From positions 62,001 to 126,000 of the forward strand of contig NZ_WMEU01000004.1 in NCBI RefSeq assembly GCF_009856295.1: DNA of 64,000 nucleotides. The letters run 5' to 3'. Below, one piece after another: positions 36,537 to 44,669 of this stretch (positions within the stretch are counted from its first letter, which is position 1; every line of letters begins with the position of its first letter). Position numbers and translations under genes: made by a program. The notes under the pieces are model-generated. The model was not told the origin of the DNA. It saw only the letters and a program-made list of their open reading frames with translations, and searched no databases. Origin of the DNA: Pontibacillus yanchengensis (GTDB lineage Bacteria; Bacillota; Bacilli; Bacillales; BH030062).

Positions 36537-37241
36537 ATGCAAACTCATGATAATCAAGGATTTTCCCACGACGAATTTAAGCTAGGTAAATCAGGTTTTG
36601 ATGCTACAATGCCAGGACACACCTCTCACCATCCAGAGAAGATGATTCTTCGTCAAGAGCCAAGGACGGCTCGTCAGGAAGGCTCTGGAATCAGCCTGCC
36701 TTATGAGACTCGTTTAGAGTTAGGGTTGATGCTAGATGAGCATAACTGTGCACTCTCTGTGGCTTTAAATCAATACACGAAGCATCATTGGCTCACAGAA
36801 GGTGCAGAGTCATTTGGCAGCTTGCATCATATTTTAGAAGAACACATTACAGTAACACAGGAGCACATTGATAAAATTGGGGAAAGGGTAGCTCGTTTAG
36901 GAGTTGTACCTACGGCTCATCCGGTGACCCAGCATGAAATTTCCTACATCAAGCACGAAGTAGAAGGTCGCTATACTATGCGTGATTTTCTTCGTAATGA
37001 TCTAGAGCATGAGATCAAAGTTCAAGGGATGCTACGGAAGACCATCAACCGTGCTCATCAACTTCATGATTACGGTACAGTTGAAGTATGCGAGCAAGTG
37101 CTATTGAAGAGAGAGGATTTCGGCTATCACTTATGGAGTCTTTTAGAAGATGATACTTTAGTGCGAGGCATGTCCCATTTATTAGATGGAAACCTTGATA
37201 TTGCTACCTCTAGACAATTAAATGATAACCTTCCGCAATAA
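36537..37241 (+). CDS. Dps-like ferritin, haloarchaeal DpsA-type
   Basis: A 234-residue protein. A flexible N-terminal part (1-60) precedes a four-helix ferritin-like domain. NQYTKHHWLTEGAESFGSLHHILEEH (shortened: KHHWLTEGAESFGSLH) carries the His/Asp/Glu ferroxidase pattern of Dps. The later VARLGVVPTAHPVTQHE and YHLWSLLEDDTLVRG resemble DpsA of halophilic archaea more than the usual bacterial Dps. It would oxidise and store iron and protect DNA from peroxide. The N-terminal extension rich in H, K and R could bind DNA. Monocistronic with its own terminator. Confidence 0.75.
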   Translation: MQTHDNQGFSHDEFKLGKSGFDATMPGHTSHHPEKMILRQEPRTARQEGSGISLPYETRLELGLMLDEHNCALSVALNQYTKHHWLTEGAESFGSLHHILEEHITVTQEHIDKIGERVARLGVVPTAHPVTQHEISYIKHEVEGRYTMRDFLRNDLEHEIKVQGMLRKTINRAHQLHDYGTVEVCEQVLLKREDFGYHLWSLLEDDTLVRGMSHLLDGNLDIATSRQLNDNLPQ

Positions 37242-37242
37242 G

Positions 37243-37275
37243 GAAAAGGCGAGCGGAGATAGTGCTCGCCTTTTC
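37243..37275 (+). terminator. Terminator after the Dps-like gene
   Basis: AAAAGGCGAGC and GCTCGCCTTTT form a perfect hairpin with a short loop and T end. Confidence 0.92.
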
Positions 37276-37427
37276 GTATGGAGTTGCAAATAGTCAGAAT
37301 ATATAAACTTTTCTTTGTGGATAGTATAGTTATAATTCGTTTATTCATTAGGTCAAAAGTAACAATCATATGAAATGTAAAATATGTGGATGTTTATACA
37401 TAAACCTACATGTTCAACCGGATTTTT

Positions 37428-37443
37428 TGTGAAATTCATCACA
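37428..37443 (+). promoter_or_regulatory. Crp/Fnr-type operator of the arc operon
   Basis: TGTGAAATTCATCACA is a perfect TGTGA-N6-TCACA palindrome, about 90 nt before arcA. In Bacillus licheniformis the arc operon is activated at such sites by ArcR and Fnr. An ArcR-type gene closes this operon, so ArcR binding is the likely use. Confidence 0.85.
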
Positions 37444-37465
37444 ATGGCACTGTCCTGGTCGTCAC

Positions 37466-37479
37466 ATCAAGCGCTTTCA
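37466..37479 (-). promoter_or_regulatory. Candidate CcpA cre site before arcA
   Basis: On the minus strand TGAAAGCGCTTGAT matches the cre consensus TGWAANCGNTNWCA except near the last two positions. Carbon catabolite repression of arc genes by CcpA is known in Bacillus licheniformis. A -10-like TAAGAT follows at 37488. Confidence 0.55.
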
Positions 37480-37534
37480 AAAACCGATAAGATAAAGGTG
37501 TAAACAAGAAAACTTGCTCAAGGAGGGATGAACA

Positions 37535-38767
37535 ATGAAATATCCACTACATGTTACTTCAGAAATAGGTGAACTAAAGACTGTTATTTTACATCGTCCT
37601 GGAAAAGAAGTAGAAAATCTAACACCTGAATATTTACAACGTTTACTGTTTGATGACATTCCGTTTCTCCCAGCTATACAAAAAGAGCACGACTACTTTG
37701 CCAATGCACTTCGTAATCAGGGTGTTGAAGTGCTTTATTTAGAGAGATTGTTAGAAGAATCCTTGCATTCCATACAATTACAAGAACAATTCGTAGATCA
37801 AATTCTTGAAGAAAGTAAATCAAACATAAATGGAGCAAGACACAATGTGAAGGAGTATTTATTACATGGTTCCGTTCAAGATTTAGTAGAAAAAGTCATG
37901 TCGGGGGTACTCAAGACAGACATTGAACAAGAGAAAAAAGTTCATCTTTATGAACTAATGGCTGATCATTATCCGTTCTATTTAGATCCTATGCCAAATC
38001 TCTATTTTACAAGAGACCCAGCAGCCGTGATTGGAAAAGGAATCTCTATTAATAAGATGAACGAGAGTGCTAGAGAAAGAGAATCAATCTTTATGGATTA
38101 CATCATGAAGTATCATCCTCGTTTTGCAAAACACAACATACCAAAATGGTTCACCCGTGACTCCAGATTCTCAATGGAGGGTGGAGACCAGCTCATCTTA
38201 AATAAGCATACTGTAGCGGTAGGTGTCAGCTCACGCTCTACACCGCAGGCAATTGAAAAAATGGCTATCAATCTATTTAAGGATCAAGAAGACATTACGA
38301 AAGTTGTAGCTGTAGAAATACCAAAGTCTAGAGCGTTTATGCACTTAGATACAGTATTTACAATGGTAGATTATGATAAATTTACGATTCATCCTGCGAT
38401 TGAAGGACCGGATGGAGACATGAGAATTTTCATCCTTGAAAAAGGAGAAGAGGAAAATCGTGTCACAATCAAACAAAGGAATAACCTCGCAGAGACCCTA
38501 AAAGAAGTCCTGGAATTAAAGGATATTGTTCTTATCCCATGTGGGGGTGGGGATCCAATCGCAGCAGCTCGAGAGCAGTGGAACGATGGTTCAAATACGT
38601 TAGCAATTGCCCCAGGTGTAGTCATGACGTATGACCGTAACTACGTCTCTAACAAGCTATTAAGGCAACACGGATTAGAGGTTATTGAAATCCCGAGCTC
38701 TGAACTTTCAAGGGGACGTGGAGGACCAAGATGCATGAGCATGCCAGTGTACCGAGAAGATATCTAA
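37535..38767 (+). CDS. arcA: Arginine deiminase
   Basis: A 410-residue enzyme converting arginine to citrulline and ammonia. The catalytic Cys is C400 in [10 protein letters not shown]; the catalytic His and acidic residues lie in [10 protein letters not shown] and [17 protein letters not shown] and [13 protein letters not shown] are also typical. AAGGAGGG precedes the ATG. First gene of arcA-arcB-(dipeptidase)-arcD-arcC, which yields ATP and raises cytoplasmic pH when oxygen or sugar is short. A Crp/Fnr box and a cre-like site lie upstream. Confidence 0.97.
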   Translation: MKYPLHVTSEIGELKTVILHRPGKEVENLTPEYLQRLLFDDIPFLPAIQKEHDYFANALRNQGVEVLYLERLLEESLHSIQLQEQFVDQILEESKSNINGARHNVKEYLLHGSVQDLVEKVMSGVLKTDIEQEKKVHLYELMADHYPFYLDPMPNLYFTRDPAAVIGKGISINKMNESARERESIFMDYIMKYHPRFAKHNIPKWFTRDSRFSMEGGDQLILNKHTVAVGVSSRSTPQAIEKMAINLFKDQEDITKVVAVEIPKSRAFMHLDTVFTMVDYDKFTIHPAIEGPDGDMRIFILEKGEEENRVTIKQRNNLAETLKEVLELKDIVLIPCGGGDPIAAAREQWNDGSNTLAIAPGVVMTYDRNYVSNKLLRQHGLEVIEIPSSELSRGRGGPRCMSMPVYREDI

Positions 38768-38786
38768 CGAAGAGGAGAGGATAGAC

Positions 38787-39824
38787 ATGAACTTACTCAA
38801 TCGTCATTTATTGACCCTTAAGGATTTTACTCCAGAGGAAATAGAATATTTAGTAGATACAGCTATCACTTTTAAACGCCTGAAAAACGAAGGAATTCCA
38901 CATAGAGTGCTAGATGGAAAAAATATAGCCCTTTTATTTGAAAAACCATCGACCAGAACTCGTTGTGCGTTTGTTGTTGCTTGTGTGGATCTAGGAGCTC
39001 ACCCTGAGTACCTTGGGAAAAATGATATTCAATTTGGAAAAAAAGAGTCGGTGGAAGATACAGCCATAGTGCTTGGCAGGATGTTTGATGGTATTGAATT
39101 TAGAGGCTTTAAGCATGAAACGGTAGAAGGTCTCGCTAAGTTTGCTGGTGTTCCGGTTTGGAATGGGTTAACCGATCTCTATCATCCTACGCAAATATTA
39201 GCTGACTTTATGACGATCAAAGAAGAGCTTGGTCATTTAAAAGGAGTGACATTCTCCTATATCGGTGATGCAAGAAATAACATGGGTAATTCCTTACTCA
39301 TCGGGGCTGCCAAAATGGGGATGAACTTCAGAGCAGTAGCACCGAAAGAGTTATTCCCTTCTGATGATATTGTTACTTATGCACGAACCATTGCGAACGA
39401 AACGGGAGCTACTATTACGCTGACAGAAGATGTGCAAGAAGGCGTGAAGGAAGCAGATGTAATTTATACCGACGTATGGGTGTCTATGGGAGAAGAAGAT
39501 CAATATGAACAGCGTATTCAAATGTTAAAACCTTATCAAGTCAATCAACAAATGATGGAGATGACAGGGAAGGATCATACACTGTTCATGCACTGCTTAC
39601 CTTCTTTTCATGATTTAGAAACTGTGGTGGGAAGAGAGATGCACGACAAGTTTGGACTAACAGAATTGGAGGTCACCGACGATGTTTTCCGTAGTAAGAA
39701 TTCTGTTGTCTTCGATGAAGCAGAAAACCGTATGCATACCATAAAAGCGGTCATGGCTGCTACGTTAACGGAAGGTGATGTGAATGACCTTATTAAACGA
39801 AGCGCATCTGTTAGCTCAGCTTAA
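38787..39824 (+). CDS. arcB: Ornithine carbamoyltransferase, catabolic
   Basis: A 345-residue enzyme that phosphorolyses citrulline to ornithine and carbamoyl phosphate. The carbamoyl phosphate motif is [21 protein letters not shown] and MHCLPSFHD (catalytic Cys and ornithine site) follow. Length and operon position mark it as the catabolic form. It lies 19 nt after arcA with AGAGGAGAGG before the start, and its end overlaps the start of the broken dipeptidase gene (ATG 39784). Confidence 0.96.
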   Translation: MNLLNRHLLTLKDFTPEEIEYLVDTAITFKRLKNEGIPHRVLDGKNIALLFEKPSTRTRCAFVVACVDLGAHPEYLGKNDIQFGKKESVEDTAIVLGRMFDGIEFRGFKHETVEGLAKFAGVPVWNGLTDLYHPTQILADFMTIKEELGHLKGVTFSYIGDARNNMGNSLLIGAAKMGMNFRAVAPKELFPSDDIVTYARTIANETGATITLTEDVQEGVKEADVIYTDVWVSMGEEDQYEQRIQMLKPYQVNQQMMEMTGKDHTLFMHCLPSFHDLETVVGREMHDKFGLTELEVTDDVFRSKNSVVFDEAENRMHTIKAVMAATLTEGDVNDLIKRSASVSSA

Positions 39825-41139
39825 ACAAGAAGAGTCGACCGTTTTGAAGGTCTAAAGAAACTTGTACGGATTCCAAGTGTTCTGACAGAAGATCATTCTC
39901 CGTATCCATTTAGTGCACCGATACAGGAAGCATTGGAAACGACATTATGTCTTTGTGAAGGTTTAGGTTTTCGAGTTTATCTAGATCCTGATGGGTACTA
40001 TGGCTATGCGGAAATAGGAGACGGGAAAGAAATGATAGGTGTGCTAGGACATCTAGATGTAGTGCCACCAGGAAGTGTGTTGAGAATTGGGAGGAGGACC
40101 CTTTTGAACCTGTCATCAAAGCAGGCAAAATGTATAGCCGTGGTACACAGGACGACAAGGGTCCAACTCTTGCAGCGCTCTTTGCGGCAAGGGTATTAAT
40201 AAACTTAGGTGTGACGTTTCCTAAACGATTACGATTCATCTTTGGTACCGATGAAGAGACGTTATGGCGTTGCATGAACAAATACAACCAACAAGAAGAA
40301 ATGCCTTCTTATGGATTTGTTCCAGATTCCTCCTTCCCGCTTACTTACGCAGAAAAGGGTCTTCTACAACTGCATCTTGAAGCGGATAATGAAACAACCT
40401 TACGTCTCCGAGGAGGGATTTCCTTTAATGCTGTACCTGATTCCCTCGTATATGAAGGAGAGGATCAGGAACGGTTACTAGAAGCTCTACAGGAGTTGGA
40501 GATTCCTTTCGAGAAAAAAGAAAATAGTATCACGGTTCTTGGTAAATCAGCTCATGCCCACGTAACAGAACAAGGAGTAACTGCAATTAGTCTACTAGCC
40601 ATTGCGCTTCATCATATTGGTATATCAACCAAAGCGATTGATTTTATCGCCAATGAATTGGTGAGGACTCATATGCAACAACCATTTTTGGCAACTGCGA
40701 GGATGAAGTGAGCGGGAAGCTCAAATGCAACATCGGGATGATTGATATCGGACAACGTGAAACGATTTCTATCGACATACGGATTCCAGTAACGGTGGAG
40801 AAAGAAGACGTTGTTCAAACGTTAATCAGGGTAGCAGAGAACTATTCTTTACACTACAAAGAAGTCGATTGGTTAAAGTCGATTTATATTCCAAAAGATC
40901 ACTTTATCGTGAAAAATTTAATGAAAGTGTATCAAGAGGAAACAGGGGATATAGCATCAAAACCTATTTCAGCAGGAGGGGCAACTTGTGCACGAGCCAT
41001 AGGAAATGCGGTTGCATTTGGAGCAGTGTTCCCGAATCCTCCCAAGGTTGAACACCAACCTAATGAGTACATCGACTTAACGGATCTGTTTTCCGCTATG
41101 AAACTCTATGCTAAAGCAATCTATCAATTAACCCGATAG
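39784..41139 (+). pseudogene. Broken M20 (Sapep/PepV-like) dipeptidase gene of the arc operon
   Basis: Successive frames encode one M20 metallopeptidase. The start [19 protein letters not shown] overlaps arcB. A shift near 39,845 leads to GLKKLVRIPSVLTEDH and MIGVLGHLDVVPPG (zinc ligands). A second shift near 40,085 gives WEEDPFEPVIKAGKMYSRGT with QDDKGPT and FGTDEET. A third near 40,690 gives the last 143 residues with ISAGGATCARA. Three frameshifts in 1.35 kb make true decay more likely than error. In Streptococcus suis, ArcT and ArcH of this operon are putative dipeptidases that may supply arginine from peptides. Confidence 0.82.
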
Positions 41140-41161
41140 TTTACGAAACGGAGGGTTTACG

Positions 41162-42643
41162 ATGAAAAAATTCAAAATGCCTACTGCGTTTACGATTTTG
41201 TTTCTCATTATTATAGCGGTTGCGGTTATGACGTGGATTGTACCAGCAGGTCAATACGATTATGTGGATCCTGAGGCATCTACACTTGAGCCAATACCAG
41301 GCACATATAGTTCAGCAGAACAAAATCCTCAAGGGTTGTGGGAAGTACTTTACGCTCCGATAAAAGGGTTTTTTGATGCGCAAGACATTGCCTTATTTGT
41401 CATTGTGATTGGTGGATTCTTAGGTGTAGTTATGAAAACGGGAGCGATTGATGCTGGAATTGGACATGTCGTCAGGAAGCTAGAAGGTCGAGAAAGAGTC
41501 ATGATTCCAATTCTTATGATTCTATTTGCTTTAGGTGGTACAACATACGGTATGGCAGAAGAAACGATAGCGTTCTACCCATTAATTATCCCTATTATTA
41601 TTGCAGCTGGTTACGATGCCTTAACGGCCGTATTGATTATTGCAGTTGGTGCAGGGGTGGGAGTATTAGGTTCAACCGTTAACCCATTTGCTACAGGGAT
41701 TGCATCAGGATTTGCTGGTGTCTCCATTGGAGATGGCATTATTGTCAGAGTGTTGATCCTAGTCATTTCCTTAGCCATTGCTATCTTCTACGTCATGCGA
41801 TATGCAGATAAAGTGAAAAATGAACCAAGTAAGTCATTAGTATCTCATCTAGCTATTCAACATAAAGAAGATTTTCTAAAAGGAAACGACACGATTGAAG
41901 TTGTCGAGTTGACCAAAAGAAGAAAAGTTGTGCTTTGGATTTTCGGATTAACGTTCTTCATTATGATTCTTGGTGTCATTCCATGGGCTTGGAAATTTAA
42001 CATTACCCTCTTTGAAGATATCAATAATGCAATACTAGGCATTCCAGGGGTAGGTAGTGTGTTAGGCAATATCCTACCGCTTGGTGATTGGTGGTTTGGA
42101 GAGTTGGCTTTATTATTCTTAGTGGCTTCTATCATCATTGGTTTGATTTACAAAATGCCAGAAGAAGAACTTACCGGTTCTTTTGTAGACGGAGCGAAAG
42201 ATTTATTAGGTGTAGCCTTAATCATTGGTGTTTCCCGAGGCATTACCGTTGTCATGAATGATGGGGGAATGTCAGCAACAGTGCTTCATTGGGGTGAAAA
42301 TTTACTAGCTGAATTAGGTCCGATCACATTTGCGAATATTTCGTTCCTATTTTTCTTACCATTATCCTTCTTAGTTCCATCTACATCTGGTTTAGCTACA
42401 TTGTCTATGCCGATTATGGCTCCACTTGCAGATTTTGCTGGAGTAGATCGAGCCATTGTTATCACAGCATATCAATCAGCATCTGGAATTATTAATCTAA
42501 TCACCCCAACATCTGCTGTTATCATGGGAGCCTTGGCAATCGCTAGAGTTCCATACGATATTTATTTTAAATTCATGTGGAAGTTATTGATTGTTCTTAC
42601 TCTACTTGTCATGGCTGTGTTGAGTATAACGGTATTTGTATAA
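41162..42643 (+). CDS. arcD: YfcC-type amino acid permease, likely arginine/ornithine exchanger
   Basis: A 493-residue membrane protein with about 12-13 helices. MTWIVPAGQYDY near the N-terminus, LFALGGTTYGMAEETIAFYP and GSTVNPFATGIASGFAGV are features of the YfcC/ArcD-like family. Position between arcB and arcC predicts exchange of arginine for ornithine without net energy cost. It is not the classic APC-type ArcD, so the symbol rests on context. It begins 22 nt after the broken dipeptidase gene with ACGGAGGG as ribosome binding site. Confidence 0.86.
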   Translation: MKKFKMPTAFTILFLIIIAVAVMTWIVPAGQYDYVDPEASTLEPIPGTYSSAEQNPQGLWEVLYAPIKGFFDAQDIALFVIVIGGFLGVVMKTGAIDAGIGHVVRKLEGRERVMIPILMILFALGGTTYGMAEETIAFYPLIIPIIIAAGYDALTAVLIIAVGAGVGVLGSTVNPFATGIASGFAGVSIGDGIIVRVLILVISLAIAIFYVMRYADKVKNEPSKSLVSHLAIQHKEDFLKGNDTIEVVELTKRRKVVLWIFGLTFFIMILGVIPWAWKFNITLFEDINNAILGIPGVGSVLGNILPLGDWWFGELALLFLVASIIIGLIYKMPEEELTGSFVDGAKDLLGVALIIGVSRGITVVMNDGGMSATVLHWGENLLAELGPITFANISFLFFLPLSFLVPSTSGLATLSMPIMAPLADFAGVDRAIVITAYQSASGIINLITPTSAVIMGALAIARVPYDIYFKFMWKLLIVLTLLVMAVLSITVFV

Positions 42644-42715
42644 ACAATCTTACGTGTGAGGCAAGTGATATAAGCTCGCTTCTCACTACCTACTCTTGGA
42701 GAGGAGTCACATAAA

Positions 42716-43678
42716 ATGACTAAACAAAAAGTTGTGATTGCTTTAGGTGGAAATGCTATACAAACGGGAAATGGCGCTACAGCAGAGGATCAAAAGAACG
42801 CATGCTATCAAACGGCCAAGCAGCTAGCGCACATCTCGAAGCTAGGTCATGATATCGTCATCACCCATGGCAATGGACCACAAGTTGGCAACATCGTCCT
42901 TCAACAGCAACTCAATCAAAGTGAGAAGCTACCCGCCATGCCACTAGATACATGCGGAGCGATGAGTCAGGGGATGATTGGCTATTGGTTACAAAATGCA
43001 TTATATGAAGTATTTCAACAAGAAGGTATTAATCGTACGGCAGCTACTACCGTGACACAAGTGGTTGTTGATCAGAATGACCCAGCTTTTCAACATCCTA
43101 CTAAACCAATTGGATCTTTTTACGATGAGGCAGAAGCGAAAGAATTAATGGAAATAAAAGGATACACCATGAAAGAAGATGCTGGCCGAGGGTATCGAAG
43201 ATTAGTCCCATCACCAAAACCATTGGACATCATTGAAAAAGACATGATTCAATTCCTGGTAGATCATAAATTCGTGGTTATTGCAGGTGGGGGAGGCGGA
43301 ATACCAGTAGCTAAGCACGAAGGAAAACTGATTGGTGTTGAAGCGGTTATTGATAAAGATCTGACAACGGAAAAAATAGCTGAACTGATCGATGCAGACA
43401 CGCTCCTGATTCTAACCGCTGTTGAAAAAATCTTCCTTCATTTTGGATCGCCACAGCAGCAGGATTTAGAGCAACTAACATATGAGGAAGCCGTAACATA
43501 TAAAGAACAAGGACATTTTGCTCCAGGAAGTATGTTACCAAAAGTAGAAGCTGCGCTAGCTTTTGTGAATTCGAAACCAGGTAGAAAAGCCATCATTACA
43601 TCACTAGACAAAGCGTATGATGCTGTTCTAGGAAAAGCAGGAACGACTATTTTGTCCAAAGAAGCTTGTCTATCCTAA
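42716..43678 (+). CDS. arcC: Carbamate kinase
   Basis: A 320-residue enzyme making ATP from carbamoyl phosphate and ADP, the energy-yielding step of the pathway. KVVIALGGNAIQ and ITHGNGPQVGNI form the nucleotide and phosphate loops; VIAGGGGGIPV and KDLTTEKIAELIDAD follow. GGAGAGGAG precedes ATG 42716. Last gene of the arc operon, ended by a strong terminator shared with the convergent regulator arcR. Confidence 0.96.
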   Translation: MTKQKVVIALGGNAIQTGNGATAEDQKNACYQTAKQLAHISKLGHDIVITHGNGPQVGNIVLQQQLNQSEKLPAMPLDTCGAMSQGMIGYWLQNALYEVFQQEGINRTAATTVTQVVVDQNDPAFQHPTKPIGSFYDEAEAKELMEIKGYTMKEDAGRGYRRLVPSPKPLDIIEKDMIQFLVDHKFVVIAGGGGGIPVAKHEGKLIGVEAVIDKDLTTEKIAELIDADTLLILTAVEKIFLHFGSPQQQDLEQLTYEEAVTYKEQGHFAPGSMLPKVEAALAFVNSKPGRKAIITSLDKAYDAVLGKAGTTILSKEACLS

Positions 43679-43713
43679 GAAGAGGTTCTCTCGAAAGGAG
43701 AGAACCTCTTTCT
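43679..43713. terminator. Terminator shared by arcC and arcR
   Basis: AAGAGGTTCTCTC and GAGAGAACCTCTT form a perfect 13-bp stem around GAAAG, between two convergent genes. Confidence 0.93.
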
Positions 43714-44410
43714 ATGCAATAGTAGATAAGAAATGTGTAGGGTCTTTGAGGATAAGATTTTTGTTCTTTTGGATAACAAGTTTCTCCTCTTTTTTGAGAG
43801 AGCTAAACACATGACTTACGGTTTCTCGAGAAGTACCTGTTAGCTTCGCTGCCTCGACTGTAGTTATCGGACAAGGAATAACAATTGCTCCGTCTCTTTC
43901 TTCTCCAAGATCCTCTGCAAGGTATCCAAGTAATTGAATGATACGTTTACTAGCACTAGAATTTGTCATGCTGAGTAGTCTATGTTCGAGCATAACAATC
44001 TTATTCGTTAAGCACCTGACTAAGTTCATTAATAATTTTTTGTTGCGTTTTAACAATCCCTCGAAATAATACGTTGGAATGTAAAGGAGGTCTACATCCG
44101 TAAAAGCCTCAGCGCTATAGGAGTAATCCTCATCATAGAACAATCCCTCATATGGGAAGAAAGAAGATGGTTTCAAAAAAGCATCAAAACGAGTCGTTCC
44201 ACTAGTGTTTGTTTTTTCTAAGCGAACATAACCCTTCACGACCATATAAAATCTTTCTCTGGGATCACCTTCCATAAATAGCAATTGTCCTTTTTTATAA
44301 TGCCGGAAATATGCATGGGCTTCGATATCCTTTCGTTCCTTGGCCGTTAAAATAGACAAAACATCGGAATGCTGAATTGCTTCTGTAGGGAACTCTTTCT
44401 TCACTGTCAT
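43712..44410 (-). CDS. arcR: Crp/Fnr-family regulator of the arginine deiminase operon
   Basis: A 232-residue transcription factor: cyclic-nucleotide-type beta-roll (about 20-130, GQLLFMEGDPRERFYMVVKG), long dimer helix and a Crp-type helix-turn-helix (about 170-215, TTVEAAKLTGTSRETVSHVF). No Fnr-type cysteine cluster is present, so it does not sense oxygen by an iron-sulphur centre. ATG 44410 has GGAGGTG at 6 nt; an upstream in-frame start would add five residues. It lies convergent to arcC, and the arcA upstream region carries a perfect Crp/Fnr box, its likely target. Confidence 0.9.
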   Translation of the reverse strand: MTVKKEFPTEAIQHSDVLSILTAKERKDIEAHAYFRHYKKGQLLFMEGDPRERFYMVVKGYVRLEKTNTSGTTRFDAFLKPSSFFPYEGLFYDEDYSYSAEAFTDVDLLYIPTYYFEGLLKRNKKLLMNLVRCLTNKIVMLEHRLLSMTNSSASKRIIQLLGYLAEDLGEERDGAIVIPCPITTVEAAKLTGTSRETVSHVFSSLKKEEKLVIQKNKNLILKDPTHFLSTIA

Positions 44411-44585
44411 GCAGAACACCTCCATCTACATTAAGTGTACTGTACTCTTAGCATGATAACGCTTCAAAATTATTACAAATTATCGAATAATCAGGGCGGG
44501 ATATAAGGCCTATTTCATGTAAAAAGATAGGTATTTAGAACGTGACACTCATGTCGCTTTAACAAGAACGCACACTTCTTTTGTA

Positions 44586-44619
44586 GAATCGATTGATTAT
44601 TCAGAAAATACCAGTATAT
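44586..44619 (+). promoter_or_regulatory. Promoter module of inhA with AATCGATT palindrome
   Basis: TTGATT (44592-44597) and TATATT (44614-44619) are 16 nt apart. AATCGATT (44586-44593) overlaps the -35. A nearly identical module stands at 47,397-47,430. Confidence 0.65.
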
Positions 44620-44669
44620 TAAGAATAACGGCCGATTATTCATCATTTTTTTGAGGGAGGAAACAGATA

